From: Rallus limicola
Lineage: Eukaryota > Chordata > Aves > Gruiformes > Rallidae
Direction: 5' to 3'
Assembly (NCBI GenBank): GCA_022605955.1
Contig: JAKCOZ010000020.1
Location: 6,499,001-6,563,000 of the forward strand
Length of the DNA stretch: 64,000 bases
The translations under genes were made by a program, and so were the position numbers. Below the pieces are notes generated by a model. That model was not told the DNA's origin, searched no databases, and was given only the letters and a program-made list of their open reading frames with translations. Shown here one piece after another: positions 13,663 to 26,924 of this stretch. Position 1 is the first letter of the stretch. The number at the start of each line of letters is the position of its first letter.

Positions 13663-15431
13663 ACTGAGGCAGGCTCTATGCTGGCTGGGGTTTTGCCATG
13701 GGAGGATGCTGGCTCTTGGCTGCATCCCTGTGAGCGTCCCACATCCCTGCTGTGACCCAAGCTATGTGGCTGCATCCAAGTGGCTGCTTGGCTTTTAATT
13801 CCTGAATTGCTGTGACATTTGGAGGAGAGGAGCACCTCATGCTGCAGGGAAGGTGTGCCTGGAAGGGATTGGGTGCTGTTAGGCTGCTGCTGTGCGGCTG
13901 CAGCTTTTGCCTCTGGAAATCTTTTATTTTAGATGAACGAGTTACTCATTTGGGGTGCAGTGCCCTTGATTCTTGGTTTGCGTCTCACTGTTGAGAGTGG
14001 TGAGATCCTGCCCTGTCTGTGCCCTTGGCCTGGAGGGATCTCAGCTCAACACGGTGGAGCCAGGGAAGTGCTGGGGGAGGTTGGTGAGAGTAGAATCCAG
14101 CCCCACATTTGGTGTATTCCCACTGAAGGCTCCTCCGTGGCCACGGTGCTCCCCACCCAGTGCTGCTGGGGCCGGGATGCATGCCGGCAGTGGAGCCTAA
14201 TGCGATATCAAAGTCACTAACATGATTATGCTTATATATCATATTAGGGAAAATGAATACTAATTCAATACAAACTACTAATTCAGTAGAACAGAAAATT
14301 GCTGAGAGAATAGAAAATTGCTGAGCGTGCTGAAGCTGGGCATCGCTCGGAGGAGATACGCTGGCTGCCTCTCTCTGTGCCGGAGCTGTTTGCTGCGCTG
14401 GTTGGTGGCATGATTGGCCAGAGCAGCACCAATCATCCCTGGGTGCGTGCAGATGCTGAGCCAGGGAGCAGCTCCAGAGGTGGCTTTGCTGAGGAGCTGG
14501 AGGGAGAAATAGACCCACACACACACTTTGCTTTTGAGCCTGAAGCTTGGGGATGGAGGGGGTTGGTAGGTGTTAGGCGGGACCTGTGAGAGAAATGAAG
14601 CAGAAAAGCAGGAAAATGGCTCCAGGCAATGGAGGTGAGGGGGAGGGGTGGCTGGCATGGGGGGCGAGTTTCCCCGTGGGGCATCTGCTGCAGTCTGTGG
14701 TTTAAGATGTTTGGTTTTATACTGCATGTTGTATCTTGTTCCTGGGCTGGTGCTGAACTTAAACTCTCCAAGTTCCAGGGGAGCATCCCCATCTTTGGGA
14801 CTGTGACACTGACTGGGCCTTCCCTCCTTCCTCCTCAGCTGGATTTCCTCCTCAGGGCATTTCTGCCTGGGGATGCTCCCCCAGTAGCATCTCAATGGTG
14901 CTCCTGCACCTGCAAGCTGGCTGCGGAGTCACCCGCTCCTTGGGATGGTCCCTGGCAAAATCGGGGACTTGGGGAGCATCGGGGGCTTGGGGAGAGGCAG
15001 CTGCTGACAGCAAAACTGCATGACAGGCTCTGTGGTGTGTCTGGATTTCTCTTTCCAAGTCTTACTGCTCGTGTACAAGTTTTCAGTCTGTGACATTTCC
15101 AGAAGCTGTGCGCCATCCCCAGGTTGGGGCTGGGGGGCTGACTTGGCTCTCCATCCACCACTGTGGCCAGTTGCATGGTTTTGGGGGGCAGGGAACCCCA
15201 AATTTTCCTAATTTACTTCCAAATAAGAAATTTTCATTGCAATTTAATGCCCATACCGTGGCTCATCTGCACCACAGGACTAGCCCAGGGTCCTTAGTGC
15301 CCAACCTTGTCCTACACATGCACCTTTAGACATGATGAGTGGGGTTGGGTGTTGGAAACTCCGGGTATTTACCCAGTTCAGAGCGAGCCGTAACTGGGAC
15401 ACGCAGCATTTCTGTACTAATATGGAAGGAG

Positions 15432-15573
15432 AGTCTTATTGTATTAGCAATTTCCCATCAGATCATGTCATATTAGTATTGTATTGTATTAGTATTTGTT
15501 TTCACTAATGTGATGTGAAAGTTGCTAATATGATAAGACTCCTGCATTGTATTAGTGAAAACAAATATTAATA
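15432..15573. repeat. AT-rich palindromic cluster (nested inverted repeats)
   Basis: 15487-15509 pairs with 15551-15573 at 22 of 23 positions around a 41-base loop. A second pair, 15432-15450 with 15522-15540, matches at 17 of 19 positions, so the two hairpins interleave. The words TATTAG and CTAATATGA recur throughout. This could be a small palindromic DNA transposon (MITE) remnant, but no flanking target duplication was confirmed. Confidence 0.7.
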
Positions 15574-16006
15574 TGATAGGATGGAAAATAGCTAATAAGA
15601 AACTAAGTTGCTAATCTGACGTGATGGATCTCCTAAAGGAATTGGTTGCAGCTTTCCTGTACTTTTCCAGAACCACCTACAACCTTCTTGGGGGCAGACA
15701 GGGGAAGGCAGCAGCAGTGACATGCGGCACCAGTGGGTTTTAAAGGGATGAATCCACCTGGAGAGCGAGAGCATCTCTTTCGGGCTTAAATCCAGCTTTT
15801 GTTGGGTGGGACGAGGTGGGGGTTGAGAAATAAAATCCCACGTTTATGGGAAAGGGCCCGCATGTCAGGAGCTTTTCCCGAGTGTCATGGGGCAAGATGG
15901 AAAACTGGAGGGAATTTGAATTTAGGGGGGGAGCAGGGCCGGATGCCACGCCGAGCTGTGGTTACAGCAAGGTCTAACTCCGACAAGACATAACCAACAC
16001 TTTCCT

Positions 16007-16030
16007 AATTTTATTTATTTATTTATTTTA
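16007..16030. repeat. TTTA tetranucleotide repeat
   Basis: About five TTTA units in an AT-rich patch of intron 1. Confidence 0.75.
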
Positions 16031-16819
16031 ACCCAGCCACCAGAGCGAAACATCAATTTCTGACACAGAGAGCCAGGGGTAGGTGAACCAGAGCTGAATA
16101 AAAATAAACATTAAACAATTATTGGAATTTAGGTTTATTTAAAAAATCAGCAGGGTTGAGGGAACAAGCCACCTATTAGCAGGGAAAAAAAAAAGCTATT
16201 GGGCTTTTTAACAACACGCTGTTTCTTGGCGGAGGCTGGGATTTGGGCTGTACGCGCGGTGGCAGCCCTGGATGTTATTGATTAAAGATGATGTAGCAGC
16301 AGCGCAATTATATCACAGTTTGCGCTCGCCGCGGTGGTACCATTGGCCTCTCATTTGTCTAGACGGAGATTGGTTTGTTTGCCTTGCCCTTGCCGGGTGC
16401 CGCTCGCCGCTGCAATTGGGTCGGGTCCCCCCGGTGCAGGCGAAGGATGCTCGGGGCGGACAGGGACTTGACTTGGTCTCGGTGGTGAAAATGGTTTTAA
16501 TTGCTTCTTGTCCCCTGTTGTTTTTGCATTTAATGGTAATTCCCATTCTGCGCTGTTGGCCACATCGATATAAATAATCAGGGGGAATATTGTGTTTTGG
16601 GAAGGAATTGAGTTGCCCTGTGCCGGAGGGTCCAATGTTTTCCTAAGGTTGGGATGAATCCAGCCCCTGTGCTGCTCTGGCCGCTGCTTGGGATGGAATA
16701 GCATGCAAAAACCATGGGGAAGGGTGGTTTCAAAGTATTTCCAGAAAATTCTGCACAGGTTTTGAGAGACCCTCATAGAGGCAATGGGAATGGGCTGCGC
16801 AGCGTGCAGGAGTGAGCGG

Positions 16820-17150
16820 GTAGCTTGCGGGGAGCGTGCATCTTCAAATCAGTCTATAATGCAATCAATTCTGTATATCCCTAGTGAAACAGCAACATTT
16901 ATTTAACGTCTTTTATAGAGCAGCTGAGTTTTATCACAAATCACATTCCATTTCTATTCATCAGGGACCCCTTGAAGGCTAAAACGCACTTACTTTCCTC
17001 CAAGGAAGTTTACCAATTCTTCAATAAAGCCCCATTTGCCTCCGTATGTAAAATTGACACATTTATTGAATATTAAACATTTGCTGGTTGCTCGTGCACT
17101 TCTCTTGACTTTAAAAGTCATTAAGGAAAAGGCTATATCAAAGTCACGAT
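16820..17150. promoter_or_regulatory. AT-rich island, candidate CUX2 enhancer
   Basis: Complex AT-rich sequence with ATAATGCAATCAATT, TTTATCACAAATCAC and repeated CATTTATT words. No coding potential. Confidence 0.3.
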
Positions 17151-17399
17151 AAAGGCATGTGCATGGATGGAAAGGGGATGCTTGGATCTACCGGCTCCAT
17201 CCTATTCGGTGGCTCCATCCTCAGAGCAGCCCTTTCCCCTCCGCTCTCCCTTGGCAGAAACCATTTGGCAGCGTATTGAGTTGGGTTTTTTTCCTCTGAT
17301 TATTATAAAAGGATTTTCCATGTGGAAAAGCTCTTTCGTGTCTGGTGCCGGTCGCGGTTGTGCCGGGTTGCGAGGGATACACTTTTCTAACCCATAGTC

Positions 17400-17560
17400 A
17401 GTCGAGCTAATTAGCAGGAGGTCCAATAAAACAAGTTTTTCTTTTATCACTGTTACTAAGTGCCGTTGTAAATCAATTAAAATGTATTCTGGTAATTCTA
17501 TTTTTCCTTGGCGACTCTGTTTAAAGAAATACTGAGCCATTAGCAGCATTCTGTGTATAT
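17400..17560. promoter_or_regulatory. AT-rich island, candidate CUX2 enhancer
   Basis: It has GAGCTAATTAGCAGG, a perfect homeodomain palindrome core, then AAATCAATTAAAATG and CATTAGCAGCATTCTG. Confidence 0.3.
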
Positions 17561-18649
17561 GTTTGCATGCACATTTATGGGAGAACATTGAACGGTTGCT
17601 GTCGAGTTGGGTGCTCGGTGATGAGTGTGGGAGCACTCCATGCCCTGGCATTCCCACCTCTGGAGAAAGGTGAAGGGTTTTTTTGGAAGGTAATAAGGAG
17701 GGAATCTCCTTTTCCTGGAAGGGTGGGTTGTCCTGGTTATTCATTGCTAAAGACATAACCGCGTTCCCAGCAGTGGGGTTTGGGTTGTATTTAGACCAAG
17801 AGAATGCGAGAGCCATGTCCTACCTGGTGCAGTGGTCCAGGAGTAAATGGACCTTTCCTAGAGACATCGTAGCCTCTCTTCAGGGGCAAAAACCTCAGTG
17901 GTTGGAGGAGAACATTTGCCAGAAGCAGCAAACTGGGGATTTGTAGCCTTTCTGCAGCCATGCCGTGTCTCTCTCCCATCCCTCACCTTCTCTCTTCTTT
18001 AAGCCACATTATTTTAAGGGGAATTTACAACCACGGGCCAGCTTGCCCAGCTTTATGGATAATCCTGCAAGTCCCCTGGCTAATTGGGGCCGTATCATTA
18101 GACAGGGAGGTGGCTGTGCCTGGTGGCTTCTCTCAAGAGTCAACAACTCTTGAGTATCAGCATGAGTATCCATCTAATGATGGCCAGCTAGTCATGGCAA
18201 ATAAAGACCTACCTGCTCTATCAACCTGGGGAAACACATGAGCTACTAAACCCATAGAAAATCAAGCATCCTCCCTGCCATAGGTTAAGTCTTTAGATCC
18301 AATTGGGATTTGTTTTGGCAGGTGTGTGACCTATCTGAGTGACTTCATGTGGGAGAAAAGTCCCCAACCCACCCTGCCCATCAGCTGTGCTTAGGAAGGA
18401 TGATCTCGTTAAATTAACACTTTGCTGAGCGCTGGGGTGGGACCAATTAGTGGGGTGGGGCTTTATTGTTTTTTGCTAATGTTGGAAGTTGCCAGCAGGA
18501 AAAAGGAGTATTAAATCAGAGATCTAGTGATTGGTTTGTAGTTTTCAAGGATTTCATTTTGTTCATCCTTCAGATGCTGCAGGGATGTGGGTGGCTGCAG
18601 GATTGGGGGTCTGGCTCCTGTTTTGCCATGGTTGCAGCTCCATCTCTGG

Positions 18650-19435
18650 ATCACAGCACATTAGGAGTTGGAAGGGACCTTGAAAGATCATCTAGTCCAG
18701 CCCCCCTGCCAGAGCAGGGTCACCCAGACTAAATCACACAGGAACGCATCCAGGTGGGTTTGAAGGTCTCCAGAGAAGGAGACTCCCCAACCTCTCTGGG
18801 CAGTCTGTCCCAGCGATCCATCACCCTCACAGGGAAAAAGTTCCTCTTTAAGTTCTTCCATGGAACTTCCTCTGCTCCAGCTTGCATGCATTGCCCCTTG
18901 TCCTATCTCTGGCCATCACTGAGAAGAGCCTAGCTCCATCCTCCTGACTCACACTCTTTGCATATTTATCGACATTAATAAGGTCACCCCTCAGTCTCCT
19001 CTTCTCTGAGCTTAAGAGGCCTAGCTCCCTCAGCTTCTCCTTATAAGGAAGGTGGACACAAAATTCCAGGTATGGTCTCACCAGAGCAGAGTAGAGGGGG
19101 AGAAGGACATCTCTTGACCTACTAACTACCCCCCTTCTGATACACCACAGGATGCCATGGACCGCCTTGGCCATGAGGGCACATTGCTGGCTCATGGTCA
19201 TCCTGCTGTCCCCCAGGACCCCCAGGCCCCTCTCCCCTACACTGTTCTCCAACAGGCCAGTCCCCAACCTATACTGGTAGCTAGGGTTATTCTAGCCTAG
19301 ATGCCAGACCCTACCCTTGCCCTTGTTACATCTAATTAAACTTCTCCTCACCCAGCTCTCCAGCCTGTCTGAGCCTCGCTGAACAGGAGCACAGCCCTCT
19401 GGGGTGCCAGCCACCCCTCCCAGTTTTGGATGCTG
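18650..19435 (-). mobile_element. CR1 LINE fragment, 3' end of ORF2, antisense in CUX2 intron 1
   Basis: CR1 is the main avian non-LTR retrotransposon, usually 5'-truncated. Reading the minus strand, the fragment encodes pieces typical of the C-terminal end of its reverse transcriptase ORF: KLGGVAGTPEGCAPVQRGSD, then [39 protein letters not shown], and [20 protein letters not shown]. The frame is broken into two and has an internal loss between CVH and LPYKEKL compared with the second CR1 copy in this window. The plus strand at 18673-18710 (ggaagggaccttgaaagatc) is the reverse complement of the CR1 3' tail. It is a dead relic. Confidence 0.92.
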
Positions 19436-20389
19436 AATTATAACACGAAAATGAAAGTCTTGAGACTGAGCCACCCCAAACTGTCCCGAGTAGAACAACA
19501 AAAGGGTACATGGAGGAGCTGACCCAGCTTTCTGGGGCAAGACTTCGGGACGCTTGCCTGTGTTAATTTATAAGAGAAGCTGGCATAATAAATGTCACCT
19601 AAACAGAGCTCCAGTAAACATAGCTCATCTTGAGTGTATAATAAAAATAATGTATGGCTGCCTCTCAGCAGCTCCCGTCTCGCTGACGGCTGCGAGGAGA
19701 AACCTCTTTTCCGGGGATCCCATTGCTGGCGCGACCCTCATCCCTCCCCAGTAAGAACTACCCCGAAAGCAGCTCCCGTCACAAATAACCTTTCCAGTGC
19801 ACACAGAGGCTCTTCTTTATGGGTGAGGGAAAGTGCTTAAAATGCTTAGAGGGAATAAACAGCTTTTAATGAAGTTACATTGCCACATAATGGGTATCAT
19901 AAAATTGCCTTCATAGTACAGGGTCCCAGGATGGCTTTTATTATCGACTGAGCAGGAATCCTGTCTGTAAAGCTCCGGCAGCTGCAGAGAGGAGAATGCA
20001 AAGTCTTCTTAAATTACCTGATTGAAATAACCGGCAAATATTCTGCTTTGCTGCTTTGTTGAAGGCAAAGCTGCCTTTGGGGTGGTCTGTCAGACCTGGT
20101 TTGCAGCTTCTGAAGAACACAGGAGTTTCATTGCAGCAAAACAGATGTTCATCTTGTTTCTCTATCGGCTGTTTGATGAGAAATTTATTGCTCTTCTGCT
20201 GGGCTGGAGCTCCTCTGCTGTGGAGTCTATTAGGCAGCCCGGGAGCTGGCGGGGAGCCAGGGAAGCCGCGTTTTGATGAAACCCATGGAAAGAAAAAAAA
20301 AAAGCCTCAGCTTCGAAGGCGCCAGTAATAATGCATCGGCTAGACTCTTCGGATCGGGCGATTGATTGCCTGTGATTTGATTTATTGAT

Positions 20390-20960
20390 CAATACCCTCA
20401 AATTTGGCGTCTGAGAAGCTGAACTAATCTTTAACTGCTGTGAACATCTCTGCCTGGTGGAGAATTAGAGCTGATAAGGAATGTATGAAAGGAATCTGAG
20501 CTTATCTTAATCACACAGTGCCCCGGCGCTGCCTGCGCCGAGCGGGAGTGGATGTGTGCAGAACACAATCACCAGGCAGAACAGAGCAGATCTATAAATT
20601 GATGGAATTCAAAGCCTCCAGCATCGATTACCATTATAACAAACAGTGGCGCGCTGAATGTCTGATTATTTTTAGACAAAGATTCTGTGCTCTCAGCAGC
20701 AATTTTGCTGATGCTGTCACTGTGTCAGATGTCTGTTGTTGATTGCAATTAGATGTGATACAAAAAAAAAAAGATATAAATTTAAAACTATCTCTGCCTA
20801 TAGTTTTATTTCCACTTATTAAATCTCCTCCTTTGTTTGCCTCCTCCTAACGTCTGCAGCTGGATGAAATATTGCATTACCAGAAGAGATCTCTTATATT
20901 CAGTTGGGTATAATCACTTTACAGATCATTGGATTATATCTGATATGGTTCAGATAATCC
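20390..20960. promoter_or_regulatory. AT-rich island, candidate CUX2 enhancer
   Basis: A long, non-repetitive region with AATTAGAGCTGATAAGG, CTTATCTTAATCACACAG, CATCGATTACCATTATAAC and a GC palindrome-like CGGCGCTGCCTGCGCCG in the middle (20522-20539). It mixes GATA, homeodomain and TCF-like words. Confidence 0.35.
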
Positions 20961-22110
20961 TGGGGAAATGTGGGACATTTACTCCGCCTTGGTTAAACGT
21001 GCCCTGGTTTAGGGTCTTGAATGCAAATCCCCGAAACATTTGGGTTTCTGAAACAGGTCTACAGCCCTCCCAATGATCTAATTCTATTAAAACACTAATC
21101 AATTCTCCGTGACGTCAGTCTGCTTTCCTGCCGGTGCCGAGCGTCAGGTCCAACGTGGATTTATCCTGTCCTTTTTAAACGGCTTTTGGAGCTGCCGTTG
21201 CATCAGCTTTAATGGTTTCAGGAATGAATAACCTGGAGCAGACACAGGGAGCATGGCACGCTGGGTGCTGCCGTTTGGTTTGCCAGTGCTCTGCGTGTCA
21301 GGATCCCTCTCTTGATAAATTCATCCATCGGTTTGGTGCCTTCAATTTCCTTTTGAGTGGCAGTGCCTAGGCAAGCGGCTGCGTCTGGGACCAGTCAGTC
21401 CTTTGGGAAAATCTTTGCCAGGGGAGAATGCGGCTGGCAAAGGGCAGCTTCCTGAAATGGCTTTTCCCAATGGGAGAAGCTCTTTGGGAATCCTCCTCGG
21501 AGCTTAAATCCAGGCCAGCCACTGTGGGTCTGTGTGGGGATGCAGAGGCATCAGGTCTGAGGGGGTCCCTTGGGAGCCCCGTTGGACCCATGTGGGTTTG
21601 TCCAGCTGGGCACCTAGCTGGGCGCATCCTGTGGTGATGCTGGTGCAAGGTATTTGGGAAATTTCAAAGGGATTTTTCAACCCAAGGGAGGGACCTACAC
21701 ACATACGTGGGCTTTGCTGTGGGGCAAAGCAGTGGCCATGGCCCTGGCCCTGACCTGGCTGCTGGGGGAGCGGGAGGTCACCTCTTGAACGTGACCTCAT
21801 CTTGCGCAGACACGCGCGGCTCCGGGGCTTGATGGAAAAATGTGCCGCGGCAGAGGAGTTATGTGCTGCTGGCAGCTGGTGTTTTCTTTCTTTGGGAAAT
21901 CTAATATATTGATTAGCTTTCTTCAGAACAGCATCAATAAAGCATATAATGGCATGGCTGGTGCCTGCGGCGTCTCCTCCCCTGGTCTGAGCCCCCCTGG
22001 AGCCGGGAAGGACCTCAGCTGCTCTGTGCCAGGCTCTGCATCCCGCCGGTGGCTCCTCCCTTTCCTGGCAGCTACGAGCCCTGCCAATGTGCTTGGCCAG
22101 ACACTCTGGT

Positions 22111-22200
22111 CCTCTGCAGGGGGGTTATCCCAGGCAGTCTTCTCCTCTTCTTCCTCCTCTGCAGGGGGGTTATCTCAGGCAGCCTTCTTCTCCTCTTCCT
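22111..22200. repeat. 45-base direct duplication, CT-rich
   Basis: The word cctctgcaggggggttatc recurs at 22111 and 22156, each followed by a CT-rich stretch (gtcttctcctcttcttcc and gccttcttctcctcttcc). Two imperfect copies. Confidence 0.75.
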
Positions 22201-23219
22201 CCTCCTCCTCTCCCATCCTGAGTCTCTGCAGTACAGCTGCTACCAGTGCTTTTGGTTCAGTCAGCACTGTGGGGCACAGCCATTATGCACTCCTGTCCTG
22301 GTCACCCCCTTTCCTGGGCAGCCAGTGTCACCAGCAGAGATGGTGCCACCATCACCTGAGGTCATGGCACCAGTGGTGATGGACAGGCACTGTCCCAGCA
22401 GTGAGGGGGGTACAGCTCATGACGCCCTAGATCCTGTCCATGATCCCATCCTAGGATGGCACATGGATGCTCTGCCTGTGCCATCATGATCCCTGGTGTG
22501 TTACAGAGCCTCCCAGCTGCAGCCCAGCCCGTGGTGCCCAGATTGCTGCTCCAGCCCCGCGGTCACAGCCGGGGAAGATGGAAAGAGATACCTTTTCCAT
22601 TAAAGCGTCTAAGAGAGTTTAGAGGGTGGTTTATTGTTGGGTTTGCTGTTGAGGTTTTTTTTAAGCCGATTGATTGCCGTAATGAATGGAGCCCAGAAAT
22701 TGGCTGGAGCGGCGGCTCGAGGCCGGCCGCTGGATTTAAAATCCTGGTTGGCTTCAAACCCTCTCAGCTATTTTAGCTTTCAACTGTAAAATATTCAGAG
22801 AGGAAGCGGGATCTTATTTAGGGCTCTCCCAAGCCCAGATCTACCCTTGGATGCCGGTGTCTGCAGGAGCGGGTGTCTCGCACTTGTCAAGAGCTCTGTT
22901 ATATACTGTTGGCTTATTTATTTCTCCATGGTTCGCTGGAGAGCAAATCCAGCCTGGGGGTGGGGGGTGGCCCATTCCACCGTGTGGCACCTTGGCAGGT
23001 GAAGACAGCACTGTCCAGGATGGATCCAACCTAGGGATGCTTTTATTTTTCTTTCAAGTCCAGGCTACTTATAAAAGAGCTGGAGGAGCATCCTGGTACC
23101 CCATCACCCCTGGCTGCATCCCGCTGGCCGAGAGCCTGGCTGGAAGGGTTTTCTCTGCCTCCCGAGCATCTCGCTATGAGCTCATTTCAGAGAGAGATTT
23201 TTCAGGCAAAATTGACAGC

Positions 23220-23540
23220 TGATGACTATGGGAAGATGTTTTCAAAAGCAGAAACAATTTACAATAATTAGAAATTTATAAAATGTCTTTAAACATGGTG
23301 GTAATAAGGATAAGAAAACACTTGCTGCAATGTAATCAGTTATTAGCAGCTGATCATTTATCTCGATGGATAGTTGCTGCTGGTACATGAGACACGTAAT
23401 AAAAGGACTCTTGATTAACTAATTTGAATATCTTTTGAGAACAAATTCTGAGTTCTCTTTATTCTCCATTGTAACGGATCCGTACATCTGCGAGATAAAC
23501 ACTGAATGAATATGGTAATGAATATTATTCTGGAAGTGTA
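23220..23540. promoter_or_regulatory. AT-rich island, candidate CUX2 enhancer
   Basis: It contains CAATAATTAGAAATTTAT, TGTAATCAGTTATTAGCAG and ATCGATGG. Non-repetitive, flanked by GC-rich DNA. Confidence 0.3.
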
Positions 23541-26500
23541 GCCCTCGAACGCTACCGTCGCTGTCCCAGCCCTGGCCTTGGGAAGCCGTTGTAATAGGTG
23601 TAATAAGGAAGGGGCCTTAACGAAGCCAGCTGCGAGGAACCAAGGCTGCAGGATGCAGAAGTGTGGTGGTGGGGATTCGGGAGGGTGTTGCAGGGGTGCA
23701 GTGGGCAGGACCGGGCTGGCACACTCCATCACCCCTCTTTGGCCTCTGGTAAGGAGTGGGTTGGCAAAGTACCGGGATGCCGGAGCTGTCTGTGAGCAGC
23801 CAGCAGTACAGGAGATGAGATAGCATCCCTTGATATATGGTTTTTGTGTAAAAACAGCCTTCCCCTATCTCCTTTGGAATGGAAATCTGATGTGCCTCTC
23901 AAATCTCTGCCCTCTGCGAGATCCCATTACGGCTCGTTTGATAACGTGCTGTAAACCCCGATTCCATTTTAGATGCTGAGACCTGGCAGCTCAGCAGCAT
24001 CTGTGCTGGGGTCCGCAGGCCAGCGGTGGCCCTGGGACAGGCCCTGGGTGACCAGTGGCAGCAGCAGGCTCACCCCTGCTCCCTCCTGGCTTGCTTTGTA
24101 GCCACCTGTGCTGGTGTTTAAAGGATGTGGCCGCATGCGTGGCCCATCCTAGTTGGATGGTCCCAGCCCTGGTTGGTTTCTCCAGTGGCTCCCGGCCTGT
24201 TGTGCCAGCTGTCTGTGACCTCGCCGGCAGCTCAGGAGCCATTCCTGCTTCTGGTGAGTTATTCGTCGTCCTCAGCCGCTAATGGACTCCATTCAAATAC
24301 ATCTCCCTTGTTCCACCTCCCAAACATTATGATTCACATCGCTGAAAGCAGATTCCTTTTGGCAGCAAGAGCCCCAGATATTTTATATTTACGCATCATT
24401 TTCTTCCCAAGATACCAATTTTCCTCTTCTTTCGTCTCCTCCTCTTCCTCCTCCTTTTGGCTCCATTCCTGGTCTGGTCACATCATGGCTCTATCTCCAT
24501 CACCTGCCATCCATCCCCTCCCCGCATGGCCAGTGATGTTGCTGAGGGACAGGGGAGGGCTGGATCTGGTCGCTCCCGTGGGGATGAGTAGGTGATGCTC
24601 AGAAATGTTGGCACCACTCCTCCTCGGTCATATTTACTGTGGCAAGGAGCAAGGTCCACATAGCTGTGAATGCAGTTTACAGGTAATTAAACTCAGCTTG
24701 GTGAGGATTTAAACATTAATATTGATGCTAAAGTTTTTAATAAAATATAGGGGGAGAGAGAGAAGGAGGTATCGATTCCTATAGGCTTTTTATTTTTTCT
24801 TTTCTCCTGCTTTCGTTGTCGTGGGGAAGGGTTTGCTGTATGGGTGAGCATGAGATAAGGATGCTCTGTGCTGGAACAGGGGTCTGCGAGTGGGAACAGG
24901 TACGATCCCAAAAGGACAAGGTGGGGAAAACTGTTCGGAAAAAGCATTTGGGATTGATTGGTATGGTGAGGCTGTTCTCAACCCTCCCTTCCTGGGCATC
25001 CTCTGCAGTGGGGACAGCACCCACTTCTTAGGAACAGTGCCAAGCCTCCAAGGTTTCCACGTCCACCTCTGTGTCCCATGCATTGCTCTTCATCATGACT
25101 GTATTAAGTCACAACCCCTTGGACCACGGTGCCATCCATGTGTCTGGGTTGTGCTGATGGCATCACTCCCGTTCCCGGCATAGCCCCAATGGGTCCAGGA
25201 TGGGGGTCCCACAGGGTCCCCCAGTCTCACTGTGCAAATGTGGTCATCAACCCTGCCTCCCCTTGCAAACCGTGTTCCTGTACCGCACCGAAGGCCGTTA
25301 AAAAGATGCTGACGGCTGTTTTTCACTCCCTGCTTCTCTGTATACACACAGGACTTGGGTTTATCTGCTTTCTCGCCAATATTTTTTTATATAACAGTGA
25401 AATATTTATATTGTCCAATAAAAGGCAGTAAGCTTGCAATCTCGTGCAGATTCATTTGAGACCAGGAGCTTCGTTGTCTGAATTTTGCACCCGGCAGTGA
25501 CCCCTGGTAATTGGCTCCATACATCTTTAGTGCTGCGGATTTACATAAGGCGCAAGGGAGGGGGGGGTGATTGATGGCCAGGGTCTCCCTGCCTGCCCCG
25601 TGGCCCATCTAGCAGGGGATGGTGGTGGCCACCCTGCAATGTGTCTTCTCCTGTCCCAAAGCAGCGTAGCCATGAGGGTTTTTGGTGATGCTAGGGAGGG
25701 GAGGGCTCAGTCGCCCAAAATTTGGGCAGTTATGGCTTAAATCTCTGCAGCACCAGGGTGCTGGGTCATGGTTTCAGTGGGATGTGAGGATGAAGCAAAC
25801 TGCAGGTGATGGAGCAAACCAGGACCAGCTCCCGGTCCTGGTGGTGGAGGGTTCTTCTGTTGCAGTCCCAATTTGCCCCAAAAAGGCTGATTTTTATGCA
25901 CCCATCAGCCAAGTGGGGATGCTTGAGGCAGGTGAGTTGGGGACAGAGCATGCGTCGCTGGCGGCTGGAGCTCGGGGCGCAGCGGAGCCCCATGTAGGCA
26001 CCTCCTGACCTCCACCAGCAGCGCCTCGGCCCCCAATTTATCAAAAAGCAATTAATAACCCCCCCTCAACTCAGGTTTTATGGTTTCTGTCTCTTCCTGC
26101 CGACTGCAGGGCAGTAATTAGAGTCTGTCTAATGAGGTTTTCATGGCGGGGATACGGTCTCTCGCTGTATCTCCCCATCAGACAAAGGCTTTGCCACGGT
26201 TTATGATGCCGGCGTAAATATTTCCTGGCTATTTTCACTGCAGAACAAGTCGGATAGGGACTGGGACATCCCTTAGCACAGCCAGGCCGCAGGATTTATG
26301 GGGGAGCACCCGAGAGGTCACAGTTTGGGGTTTTTTGGGTGGGTTTTTTTTTTCTTTTCACCAAAATTAAAAAGCCATCTATATCTTAAAAACCCTTATT
26401 TATGAACACTTAAGCGTAAGTAAGTCATCGTTGGACGGCTTCCCTCCCTGCTGATGGATGTAATCTGGCACCGGGGTGGACCGGGAGGGAAATCTGGCAA

Positions 26501-26924
26501 TACAATATGCTGTGCTTGACTATTTTGACACTCGGAGTGCGATGTTTTTTTTACAGTTACTGATGAGCTTATGGCACTGCTCCTTTTGGAGAAGCGAGGA
26601 GGAGGCTGGGGCTGAGAATATTGATTAGCGAGCTCCTGATTATCTCAACAACCCTCTCGGCTTGCCTTTCCTTTTGCTGGGGAATACAGAATTTCTTCAA
26701 TTATTCATATCAACCCCCTCGTCGATATTGCCATCGCACTGTGGCTGCGTAACGCAGAGCAAAATCAGGCTGGGGGAATTATATTCCTGAGATCTTAAAA
26801 CTCCACGCTCCTAAACCACCTTTATTTTATTTTATATTTTATTTTTTCCCTCTGTCAGGTTGTTGGTTTGTTTGGTTTGGGTTTTATTTTTTCCTCTTCT
26901 CCTTTTGTTTTTGTTTTGTTCCAG

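Larger units (their letters stand above)
1..26924 (+). other. CUX2: CUX2 intron 1 (3' part), mostly non-coding
   Basis: This long stretch upstream of the first recognised exon holds no exon I can support on either strand. It alternates GC-rich, CA/TG-rich DNA, whose open frames have no recognisable domains, with AT-rich islands listed separately as candidate regulatory elements. It also contains a CR1 LINE fragment (18650-19435), an AT-rich palindrome (15432-15573), a small inverted repeat (1017-1064), a 45-base direct duplication (22111-22200) and short simple repeats. The intron ends with a T-rich tract and CAG at 26922-26924. Large 5' introns with many enhancers are typical of CUX family genes. 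Confidence 0.85.
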
